Shown here: one piece after another, positions 23,883 through 30,551 of the stretch
Layout: each line of letters opens with the position of its first letter
Numbering within the stretch: position 1 is the stretch's first letter
Source of the DNA: JALZAI01 sp038212215
GTDB taxonomy: Bacteria; Actinomycetota; Actinomycetes; Mycobacteriales; Jatrophihabitantaceae
Direction of reading: 5' to 3'
NCBI GenBank assembly: GCA_038212215.1
Contig: JBBQUT010000043.1
Span: 1-34,288 of the forward strand
Length of the DNA stretch: 34,288 nucleotides
The notes under the pieces: model-generated
What the model saw: only the letters and a program-made list of their open reading frames with translations
What the model was told of the DNA's origin: nothing
Database searches by the model: none
Position numbers and translations under genes: made by a program

Positions 23883-24674
23883 GTGAGCTTCCGCCTAGCC
23901 GTGTGCGCTGAGATGGTCTACGGCGAACTGCCCCTCATCGACCGGGTGCACCGTATCCACGAGCAGGGCTTCGACGTGGAGATCTGGGACACCCGGGAAC
24001 GGGACATCTCCGCACTCGTTGCCACGGGCGCCCACTTCTCCTCAATGAGCGGCTATTTCGGCGGCAGCCTCATCGACCCGGACAGCGCAGCCGAGGTCCT
24101 GGCCTCAGCGAAAAAGCTGATACCCACAGCACTGGAACTGGGCGTCGAGCGAATGGTGGTCCACCCCGCCGAGCTCGGGGAGGGCGGTCTGGCCGTCCGT
24201 CCGGTCCACCGGTCCACCGGTCAGATGTGGCTGACTGGTCTTCGCACGCTTGAACGGCTTGCCGCCCTGGGCGAGAAGCACGGCGTGACCGTTGCCTTGG
24301 AGAACCTCAACACAATTCTTGACCACCCGGGCATTCCGCTAGCGAGGGCCAAGGACACCCTGGCACTGGTCTCGGCCGTTGACCGCCCCCACGTGAAGAT
24401 GATGCTGGATCTCTACCATGCCCAGATTGGGGAAGGAAACCTGATCGAACTCGTCAGGGCCGCCCTGCCCTGGATCGGGGAGATCCAGGTTGCCGACGTT
24501 CCCGGCCGGTTCGAACCCGGCACCGGGGAGATCAACTACCGCGCTGTTGCGACGGCGCTGAGGGATGCCGGCTACACCGGCGTCATCGGCCTCGAGGCCG
24601 GCGCTTCCGGTGGCCAGGGCCCGAAGGCAGGGGACACCGCCCTCGCCGCTTTCCGCGCAGCCTTCGAAACCTGA
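23883..24674 (+). CDS. Hydroxypyruvate isomerase-like TIM-barrel protein
   Basis: The 263-residue protein belongs to the Hyi/OtnI branch of TIM-barrel isomerases. Visible motifs are VCAEMVYGELPLIDRV at the N-terminus, VALENLNT near 140 (metal-binding Glu), MMLDLYHAQIGEGNLIELV near 173, and IQVADVPGRFEPGTGEINY near 200, the most typical block of the family. GLEAG near 238 supplies a last acidic residue. It would isomerise a small keto/aldehyde acid or a keto-sugar. The GTG start has only a weak ribosome site, and the 6-base gap after the dehydrogenase suggests coupling. The true substrate is unknown. Confidence 0.82.
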   Translation: MSFRLAVCAEMVYGELPLIDRVHRIHEQGFDVEIWDTRERDISALVATGAHFSSMSGYFGGSLIDPDSAAEVLASAKKLIPTALELGVERMVVHPAELGEGGLAVRPVHRSTGQMWLTGLRTLERLAALGEKHGVTVALENLNTILDHPGIPLARAKDTLALVSAVDRPHVKMMLDLYHAQIGEGNLIELVRAALPWIGEIQVADVPGRFEPGTGEINYRAVATALRDAGYTGVIGLEAGASGGQGPKAGDTALAAFRAAFET

Positions 24675-24719
24675 CCCCTGTGCCGTGCAAAAACTCGGGT
24701 TGCGGCTCGGGTGGGCTCG

Positions 24720-24990
24720 TATTGGATCGGTCGGTGCGTGGCGGAATTCATCGGGAGTGCTGGTTGACCTGGGCGATGATTTCGCAGTTTGGGCTGGGGT
24801 GACTGCGGTACAGGGCCACAGGGTGTGTTGGCCAGTCGGCGTGACAACCCGATGAGGTCGGTGCTGCGGCCATGGCCGCGGTGGGCGTCGGCGAGGTAGG
24901 CGAGGTCGTTCATGGTCCCGAGGACGCCGCGGCTGGCGGTCTTGGTGGAGCCGGTGGGCACTGATCTCGGTGAGCTCCCGCGAGATCAAC
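24720..24990 (-). pseudogene. Fragment resembling DUF6933 proteins
   Basis: The minus strand reads ELTEIS in one frame, then TGSTKTASRGVLGTMNDLAY and LADAHRG, then LIGLSRRLANTPCGP. From memory this is the C-terminal half of DUF6933 proteins (KTA.R.VLG.MN......L.LS..LA.TPCGP). The N-terminal half is missing and at least one frameshift lies near 24965. I see nothing functional. It fills part of the region after the isomerase gene. Confidence 0.45.
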
Positions 24991-25019
24991 CGTTGATCTG
25001 GCCCAGGTCTGGCGCAGAC

Positions 25020-25441
25020 CGCGGCCGCGCTCTGCCGAATTCGAGCGAGGACGCGACCTTCGGCCAGATGTCGACGCCGTTCGCACACCTGCTCCCGTCG
25101 TCCCTCCCCGGCGCCGAGGTACTCGACGGGGCTGTCATCGACCTCGAGGGGCACGAGCTTCGCATCGTACGTGCCGGGCAGAGCGACACCGAGCACAGCA
25201 CGTTCGTGCACGTGCCGGGTCTGGATCTCGTCGTCGCCGTGACATCGTGTACGACGAGGTGCACCCGTTCCTCGTGGGCACCCGCGTCCGCAAGCGGCAT
25301 GGCTGGCGCCACAGCCTCGACCTGATCGGCGAGGCAGGCGCTCGCGTCGGGTCGGCTGCCGATGTGTTCAACGAGATGCTGAGCTCGCCACGCCGACCGT
25401 ATGAACCCGTCGGCCATCAGACCAGGCCGCGCGCCCGCTGA
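25020..25441 (+). pseudogene. Metallo-beta-lactamase-fold hydrolase fragment, frameshifted
   Basis: The frame reads LPGAEVLDGAVIDLEGHELR, then IVRAGQSDTEHSTFVHVPGL and DLVVA. After a missing base near 25234 the adjacent frame continues GDIVYDEVHPFLVGT. This is the second half of an MBL-fold hydrolase: the D-T-x-x-S-T and G-D-x-x-Y steps are the usual late metal-site region. The N-terminal HxHxDH half is absent. The C-terminal 25 residues before the stop at 25441 are not typical. A non-functional remnant. Confidence 0.6.
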
Positions 25442-25474
25442 GCCCAGCCGACCAACCATCCGTGAGGAGCGCGC

Positions 25475-25618
25475 ATGAACGAAGCACTGTTCGACATCCG
25501 AGGCAACAAGGCCCTGGTCACGGGCGGCAGCCGGGGCATCGGATACGTGATCGCGGAGGCCTCCTGAAGCCGGCGCGGAGGTGGTGATCTCCTCACGTAA
25601 GGCCGATGCCTCCCGTGG
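25475..25618 (+). pseudogene. Short-chain dehydrogenase (SDR) N-terminal fragment
   Basis: An ATG behind GAGGAG opens MNEALFDIRGNKALVTGGSR and GIGYVIAEAS with the SDR cofactor motif TGGSRGIG, then stops at 25565-25567. The next frame continues EAGAEVVISSRKADAS, as expected after the first helix. About 200 residues including the catalytic Tyr and Lys are missing. The DIRGNKALVTGGSRGIG start fits gluconate 5-dehydrogenase-like SDRs. From here to 25791 (about 170 bases) I see nothing I can name. Confidence 0.7.
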
Positions 25619-25791
25619 ATCATCAGCTGGTTCGGCTGCCCGGCGACCACAGCGTCACGCGCACGCCGCATCTTCACGGGGCCCGCAGCCGCCACCCTGC
25701 CGACGGTGGGCGCATCGGGTTCAGCACCGTCATTGCACCGAGCCCCGTGCGCGTCGCGTTCCTCCCGGGACCGGCACGCTGGTTTCTGTGC

Positions 25792-26181
25792 CTACCCCCA
25801 GAATGCGTCGACGGCGTAGAGGTCGTGGTGGTGTTCCCACACTTCACTGACCCGCCCGTGTTCGGTGTGAATCACCAGAACATTGATCTCATTGAGCGTG
25901 CGTTCGTCGCTATGCGCCCGACCAGTGTGGTGTGCGACCGCATGATGATCGTTGGCCAGAACATCCCTGAGCTCGGCGGTGAAGGTGCCCGCGCTGATCT
26001 CGCCGACCTTTCCGAAAAGGCCAGGACAAACGTCGATACCGCGGTGATCGCCGGCGGTGCCCCCCCCGGCCCGGGTTGTGCACACGATGTCAGGGTCGAA
26101 ATCGCGCCGCAGCCCGTCCATGTCGCCGGCTCCAAATTCCTGACAAACCCGTAGGACGAGTTCTTCGGTGGGATGCGTCAT
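25792..26181 (-). CDS. SnoaL-like (NTF2-fold) protein
   Basis: The 129-residue product starts MTHPTEELVLRVCQEFGAGD behind TGGAG and ends VWEHHHDLYAVDAFWG. The pattern of a helix, a DPDIVC segment, and VLVIHTEHGRVSEVWEHHHD near the end fits SnoaL-like / ketosteroid-isomerase-like proteins, where VSEVWEH.D..A.DAFW is the usual end. It is intact though surrounded by fragments. It could bind or isomerise a small molecule; the substrate is unknown. Longer starts exist upstream but lack a ribosome site. Confidence 0.75.
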   Translation of the reverse strand: MTHPTEELVLRVCQEFGAGDMDGLRRDFDPDIVCTTRAGGGTAGDHRGIDVCPGLFGKVGEISAGTFTAELRDVLANDHHAVAHHTGRAHSDERTLNEINVLVIHTEHGRVSEVWEHHHDLYAVDAFWG

Positions 26182-26390
26182 GTGCTCCACTCTGCTTTCT
26201 GCGAACGCGCCGATAGAACCGAAGGTTGCGGGTTCGTCGACGAGATTTGGAATGGCTCCGTGTCGCGCCTCCCGGGGCTGCCGACGTTCGGGCTGGGCTT
26301 TGCGCCCAGCGTCGCGGTCACTCAGCAAGGTCGCTGTCCGGTCGATGTGTCTTGGTAGGTGCGGATCGGGAAGGACGGGTCGGACGGAAC

Positions 26391-27920
26391 ATGGGCGTAC
26401 GCGGACGGTTGCTGGGCGCGGTCGCGTCTTGCGGCCGGCGTGCCTGTCGCATGCTCACCGCTGCTGCGATCGGCATCCGGATTGGATCCCGACCGCTGCC
26501 GCCCGGGTCGGGTCCAGATCGGTTGGTTGCCGACGCCTGCTGCGAACCGGTCGACGCAGCACTGGCCGGCCCTGCATCAGATGCGGCATGGGCCGGGTCT
26601 GATGAGCGGTACCGCACCATCTTCCGCGCCTCCCCTGTTGGGATCAGCCTGTCCGACGAGCACGGTCACTTCATCGCCGTCAACCCAGCTATGTGCCGCC
26701 TGCTCGGACGGCCGGAATCTGAGGTACTCGGTCGCGGCGCGGCTGAGTTCACTCATCCGGCGGACCTCGCCCTGCAAGCGCGGGTCGGCGAATTGCTCGA
26801 CGCCTCCGCGGACGGAATTCTGCGTATCGAGAAGCGCTTCGTGCGCCCAGACGGCGAAATTCGGTGGGGCTGGCTCACGCTGACCCACACCAGCGGGCCA
26901 GTCGGCCAAACCTGGACCCTGGCCCACATGCAGGACACCACCGAACGCAAAATTGCCGAACAAGCCGTGATCGACTCCGAAGCCAACCTCACCGCCATCA
27001 CCCAGGTCCTGCATCGAGTTCAGAGTGGCAAGGACCCGCGCGACATCATCGTCAACGCCGCGGTCGACCTCTCCGGCGCCAGCTTCGCGTGCCTGCTCGA
27101 ACCGGTGACCGACCGATTCCTGCAAGTCAGCGCCTCGACGCTGTCCACCCTCGTCGATACCCAAGTCGCGCTGAGCGCCGACTCGGCCACAACAACCGTC
27201 TACAACACCGGGCGCGAGTTGTTTATCGCCGACGCCGACAACCACCGCTTCGTCTCCCAGGCCATGCTCGGCCTGTCCGGAGCCCGCTCGCTCTACCTCC
27301 TGCCCGTCACCGCCGGCACCGAGACCATCGCCGTCATCGTCGTCGGCTGGTGCCACCGACTCGACGACCTCGAAGACCGCCGCGCCCGCGCCGTCGCCCT
27401 GCTCGCCGTTGAGACCGGTGTCGCACTACGCCAAGCCGGCCTCGTCGCCCAACTCGATCAACTCGCCCACACCGACCCGCTCACCGGCCTGCTCAATCGA
27501 CGCGGCTGGGACGAACGGCTGGCCAGGCTGATCGACCAGGCCCGCCACAGCGGGCAACCGCTCACCGTCGCCCTGGCCGACCTCGATCACTTCAAACAGT
27601 TCAACGACAGCCACGGCCACCTCGCCGGCGACGCCCTCCTCAACACCTTCGCCGCCGCCGGCCCGCTAGCGATCAGGATCGGCGACACCATCGCCCGTTG
27701 GGGAGGTGAAGAGTTCGCCGTCGCCCTACCCGCCTGCCCGGCCGATCAGGCGCCCCCCATCTTGCACCGCCTCCGCCAAAGCGTCACCTCCGGCCAGACC
27801 TGCAGCATCGGTTACGCCACCTGGAACGGGACCGAAACCGCCGACGAACTCCTCCGACGCGTCGACACTGCCCTCTACCACGCCAAACACGCCGGCCGGA
27901 ACCAACTCTGCGCAGCCTGA
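26391..27920 (+). CDS. PAS-GAF-GGDEF diguanylate cyclase
   Basis: From the ATG at 26391 the product has 509 residues. A PAS domain (YRTIFRASPVGISLSDEHGH near residue 78, then WGWLTLTHTSGP, DTTERK) is followed by a GAF-like domain (about 205-345) and a GGDEF domain (TDPLTGLLNRRGWDERLARL near 360). The active site is an intact GGEEF (438-442) and the inhibitory I-site RIGD (429-432) lies five residues before it, so it should make cyclic di-GMP with product feedback. No clear membrane helix is seen, so it is probably cytoplasmic. The start is uncertain: the ribosome site is weak and the first 75 residues are low in similarity to anything. It stands alone. Confidence 0.85.
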   Translation: MGVRGRLLGAVASCGRRACRMLTAAAIGIRIGSRPLPPGSGPDRLVADACCEPVDAALAGPASDAAWAGSDERYRTIFRASPVGISLSDEHGHFIAVNPAMCRLLGRPESEVLGRGAAEFTHPADLALQARVGELLDASADGILRIEKRFVRPDGEIRWGWLTLTHTSGPVGQTWTLAHMQDTTERKIAEQAVIDSEANLTAITQVLHRVQSGKDPRDIIVNAAVDLSGASFACLLEPVTDRFLQVSASTLSTLVDTQVALSADSATTTVYNTGRELFIADADNHRFVSQAMLGLSGARSLYLLPVTAGTETIAVIVVGWCHRLDDLEDRRARAVALLAVETGVALRQAGLVAQLDQLAHTDPLTGLLNRRGWDERLARLIDQARHSGQPLTVALADLDHFKQFNDSHGHLAGDALLNTFAAAGPLAIRIGDTIARWGGEEFAVALPACPADQAPPILHRLRQSVTSGQTCSIGYATWNGTETADELLRRVDTALYHAKHAGRNQLCAA

Positions 27921-28142
27921 CTCCCGACACACGGGCGGACCTGACCGCGCGCGGACCTGAGCAACTGGCAACAACGACGCAAACGCCGGCCGCACGCTTG
28001 CCCGGGCCCGGCTCGATTCTGCGGCCGTACAGCTCTGCCGCTTCCTCCGTCGTGTCGACGCCCGCCGCCGACCCGCCGTCGCCCGACGCGACCCCGTCAT
28101 GGCGGGAGCCCAGAAGCAAAGTCTTGCATCCGAGCGGATGCC

Positions 28143-28160
28143 GCCGCCTCATGAGGCGGC
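28143..28160. repeat. 18-bp perfect palindrome
   Basis: GCCGCCTCATGAGGCGGC is fully self-complementary. It lies about 220 bases after the diguanylate cyclase gene. It could act as an RNA hairpin or protein site. There is no T-run. Confidence 0.5.
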
Positions 28161-28304
28161 AACCCTTGAGCCGCGCCGTCTCAGTGCGGGCCATCACCCC
28201 GCACCACACCCAGCCGGTCGGACGACGCCTCAGGGAACGGGCCGGGGCTCATGGGCTGGCTGTCATGCCGGATTGCGGGGTGCGCCCAGGGCCTCAGCGC
28301 AACG

Positions 28305-28395
28305 CCCGCCGCCGTGCGCCGCCGGGGCTCGTCCATTTCGGAGCCATCTCACTCATCGGTGGCTTTGTGTCGAGGCCACTGCGGCCGTTGAGCAA
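28305..28395 (+). repeat. Imperfect direct repeat, copy 1
   Basis: Starts CCCGCCGCCGTGCGCCGCC and continues through GGGGCTCGTCCATTTCGG and CCATCTCACTCA, then CCACTGCGG and GCAAG. The second copy starts exactly 360 bases later. The first half is nearly identical; the second half is more diverged. Confidence 0.7.
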
Positions 28396-28664
28396 GCGCA
28401 CCAATCCTCGGCCAAACCGGCGCAAGATCATCGTTCGCGCTAATAGCTGCGCAGATCACCCCCGACCCACGACACCGGGACCCGTCCTCGCCCGCTCGAC
28501 GCCACTTTCTTCGTGCGTCGCGACGATCCTGCTGGCCGGCAAGAACGGCGCCGCGCCCCTTGACTCGGCAAGCAATGTCAGCCACGTGCCGGCGGTCGGC
28601 GCGGCGACCAGCGTGGCAATGCTCTTGCTGGGCATCACCAACACGGCCGGCGAGGATCGCCACA

Positions 28665-28756
28665 CCCGCCGCGGTGCGCCGCCAGGGCTCGTCCACTTCG
28701 GACCCATCTCACTCAGCGCCGGCTCTTGGGTCTATGCCACTGCGGTCGTTTCGCAA
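28665..28756 (+). repeat. Imperfect direct repeat, copy 2, overlapping a gene end
   Basis: Starts CCCGCCGCGGTGCGCCGCC and continues GGGCTCGTCCACTTCGG and CCATCTCACTCA. It contains the last 16 codons or so (LRNDRSGIDPRAGAE on the minus strand) of the 106-residue gene at 28709-29029. The same codons in copy 1 read GRSGLDTKPP, so the repeat may be the duplicated tail of such a gene or part of a mobile sequence. Confidence 0.7.
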
Positions 28757-29029
28757 GTCTGGATCGGCAGTATCTACGGTGCGGAGCGTCAGTAGCGCGA
28801 CGCCGAGGTCCCGAATACGGGCGAGGAGACCGTGTAGTTGTGCCTGGTCGATGAGCGGCCCGGTCAATGTGGTGGTGCCATCGTCGAGACGGTCCAGCCT
28901 GAGGTCGTCGAGTGTGGCGGCCCAGTGGTCATCGAGGTGGCCCGCGACTCGGATCTCATACGTCGCGGGGCCGGCCGCGGTCGAGCCGTGCAGGCCTGGG
29001 CCAGCAGCGATTGGGCTGGGGCGGGTCAT
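28709..29029 (-). CDS. Small conserved-looking protein of unknown function (106 residues)
   Basis: The protein has an N-terminal low-complexity part, then YEIRVAGHLDDHWAATLDDL and LRLDRLDDGTTTLTGPLIDQ, AQLHGLLARIRDLGVALLTL. I recall similar small actinobacterial proteins, usually hypothetical and often beside regulators, but know no function. Alternating strands and a final amphipathic helix suggest a small alpha/beta fold. The ATG at 29029 overlaps the upstream DUF2306 stop as ATGA, so it is the last gene of a three-gene operon. Its last codons lie inside direct repeat copy 2. Confidence 0.7.
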   Translation of the reverse strand: MTRPSPIAAGPGLHGSTAAGPATYEIRVAGHLDDHWAATLDDLRLDRLDDGTTTLTGPLIDQAQLHGLLARIRDLGVALLTLRTVDTADPDLRNDRSGIDPRAGAE

Positions 29030-29727
29030 GTTGGCGCTCCAACTGGTGCGCTGTGGCTTGTGGTCGCGCGGCGTACGCCGCGGCGGTTCCGCCTGCGTGC
29101 AGGGCGGCGGATGACGCCCTCCGCGACGGCGAGATTGATGACCCAGCCGGCGCCCTTGGCTAGGTCCATGCGGAGTTCCCCGGTGCCGACGATGGCTGCG
29201 GCGATGCCCTGGGTGAGGGTCTGGGTGCCGGCGGCGAGGCCGATCGCGTAGGCCCGAATCATCCAGGCTCGGTGGGCGGCGATGTCGCGGCGGCGGATCG
29301 CTGTGATCCCGAGCAGCAGGCTGGCGGCCATCGCGGACGCGAACAGCAGCCGGAGCAGGTAGAGGAGCTCCCCGGTGCCGGGCTGGGCCTCGTAGAAGAG
29401 CGTTAGCCACAGTGCCGAGCCGGCGATCGCCAGCCCCGCGCCGGTCACGAGACGGCCGGCGCGGCGGTGCCACGCGCGGTAGCGGCGCCGGAAGCGGGGC
29501 ACGAACTGGAACGCGCCGACCAGGGCGAACACCGTGGCGCCGACGATGTGGAGGACGAGGGCGGCCGGGAACCCGGTGAACCGGTCGTCGGCCGGTATCA
29601 GGGCGGGACCGCCGGCAAGCTGGACCAGCCGAAGCGAACCGGCCGCGAGCGGGATCGCGGACAGCGCCACCAGCGAGGCCGGGACCGGCCAGCTCCGACG
29701 CCCGCCGGTCCGCTGCGGGGTGGTCAT
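29026..29727 (-). CDS. DUF2306 membrane protein
   Basis: The 233-residue protein has four or more hydrophobic helices and the DUF2306 pattern: FPAALVLHIVGATVFALVGA near 55, the basic turn FRRRYRAWHRRAGRL near 80, and DIAAHRAWMIRAYAIGLAAG near 145. The conserved His residues (LHIVG, WHRRAG, AHRAWM) could bind metal or haem, which is inference. No function is established for the family. The ATG at 29727 overlaps the upstream stop as ATGA. The C-terminal tail is short and basic. Confidence 0.85.
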   Translation of the reverse strand: MTTPQRTGGRRSWPVPASLVALSAIPLAAGSLRLVQLAGGPALIPADDRFTGFPAALVLHIVGATVFALVGAFQFVPRFRRRYRAWHRRAGRLVTGAGLAIAGSALWLTLFYEAQPGTGELLYLLRLLFASAMAASLLLGITAIRRRDIAAHRAWMIRAYAIGLAAGTQTLTQGIAAAIVGTGELRMDLAKGAGWVINLAVAEGVIRRPARRRNRRGVRRATTSHSAPVGAPT

Positions 29728-30410
29728 CGGACTGCGAGCTGCACGGCGGCGCTGCCAGCCGGTTCGGGGGACGACTGGCGGCTGTCGCGCGGGTTGCGCC
29801 ACAGGGACACGCCGAGACCGAGGAGCGCGATTCCTTCGGGGACGGCGAGCGGGCGGTTGAACGATTCCGGCAGGACTGCGAGCGCGGCGGTCGCGACAGT
29901 GCTGACGGCGAGCAGGGCGGCCGCCCAACGGGCGAGGACACGGGTGCGGAACAGGGCGACACCGAAGATCAGGCCGCCGAGGACGTAGCCCGCTCCGGCC
30001 AGGTCGAGCAGGGTGTGGATTCCACCGATGTCACCCTTCGGTGTCCGCCCGTTGGCGGCGCCGACGACGTCGTTGACGAAACCGGGCTCGGTGTGGACCA
30101 GTTCAGGCAGCACCGCGGCGGCGATGACCTCGACGGAGAACAGGGCCAGGTACCCGGCAGCGAAGACGAGGTAGCCGAACAGGCCGAGGATGCCGGCTTT
30201 GCGGTACTGCCGCAGATACATGCCGGTGATGCCGACGAGGGCAAGCGCGATCATGACGATCTTGGCGGTTTCGCGCGCCACCCACTGGGTGGTTTCGGTG
30301 GTGAAGCTGGTCGTCGCCGGGTGCTTGATCTGGACGGCGATGAAGATGGACCCGGCAACCGCGGCTGCGGCGCCGGCGGCCTTGGTGAGACTGGTGGCGG
30401 TGATGGTCAT
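29724..30410 (-). CDS. Multi-pass membrane protein, unknown function
   Basis: The 228-residue protein has about six hydrophobic helices: AAGAAAAVAGSIFIAVQI, AKIVMIALALVGITGMYL, ILGLFGYLVFAAGYLALF, a glycine-rich GAGYVLGGLIFGVALF, and two more at the end. No catalytic motif is seen. It resembles small actinobacterial integral membrane proteins often found next to LuxR or TetR genes. The ATG at 30410 has GAGGAG upstream. It heads the operon with the DUF2306 and 106-residue genes. A conserved promoter element lies 68-108 bases upstream. Confidence 0.8.
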   Translation of the reverse strand: MTITATSLTKAAGAAAAVAGSIFIAVQIKHPATTSFTTETTQWVARETAKIVMIALALVGITGMYLRQYRKAGILGLFGYLVFAAGYLALFSVEVIAAAVLPELVHTEPGFVNDVVGAANGRTPKGDIGGIHTLLDLAGAGYVLGGLIFGVALFRTRVLARWAAALLAVSTVATAALAVLPESFNRPLAVPEGIALLGLGVSLWRNPRDSRQSSPEPAGSAAVQLAVR

Positions 30411-30477
30411 GACGGGCTCCTCATCCCTGGTGCCGGATCGGGTGTCCGGCGATGTCGAGGACGCTAGGAGTCGGGGT

Positions 30478-30518
30478 GGTGAGGGCACATCACATGACGA
30501 TGTGACGGGTTTGGTGAT
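30478..30518 (-). promoter_or_regulatory. 41-bp promoter-region element, copy A
   Basis: This element matches 33 of 41 bases, without gaps, to the one at 33856-33896. Inside is the inverted repeat TCACAT-GACG-ATGTGA. Similarity continues with small gaps toward the start codon (GGATC.GGTGT, TGTCG..GACGC.AGGAG). It lies 68 bases before the membrane operon start. The LuxR regulator encoded next to it is a likely binder. Confidence 0.6.
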
Positions 30519-30551
30519 TTCGCTTTGGTGTCGTCGTGTCGAGTGGTCGGG

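Larger units (their letters stand above)
27921..28708. other. 788-base stretch without a supported gene
   Basis: A long plus-strand open frame covers most of it, but the translation is Pro/Arg/Ala-rich without domains and has no ribosome site, as expected from chance in such GC-rich DNA. What it does hold is an 18-bp palindrome (28143-28160) and two copies of an imperfect direct repeat (28305-28395 and 28665-28756). Confidence 0.6.

Noticed and set aside
27998..28795. Plus-strand open frame of 265 codons
   Set aside because: Pro/Arg/Ser-rich translation without domains, covers two copies of a direct repeat in one frame and ends over the 3' end of the 106-residue gene; most likely a chance frame in GC-rich DNA.
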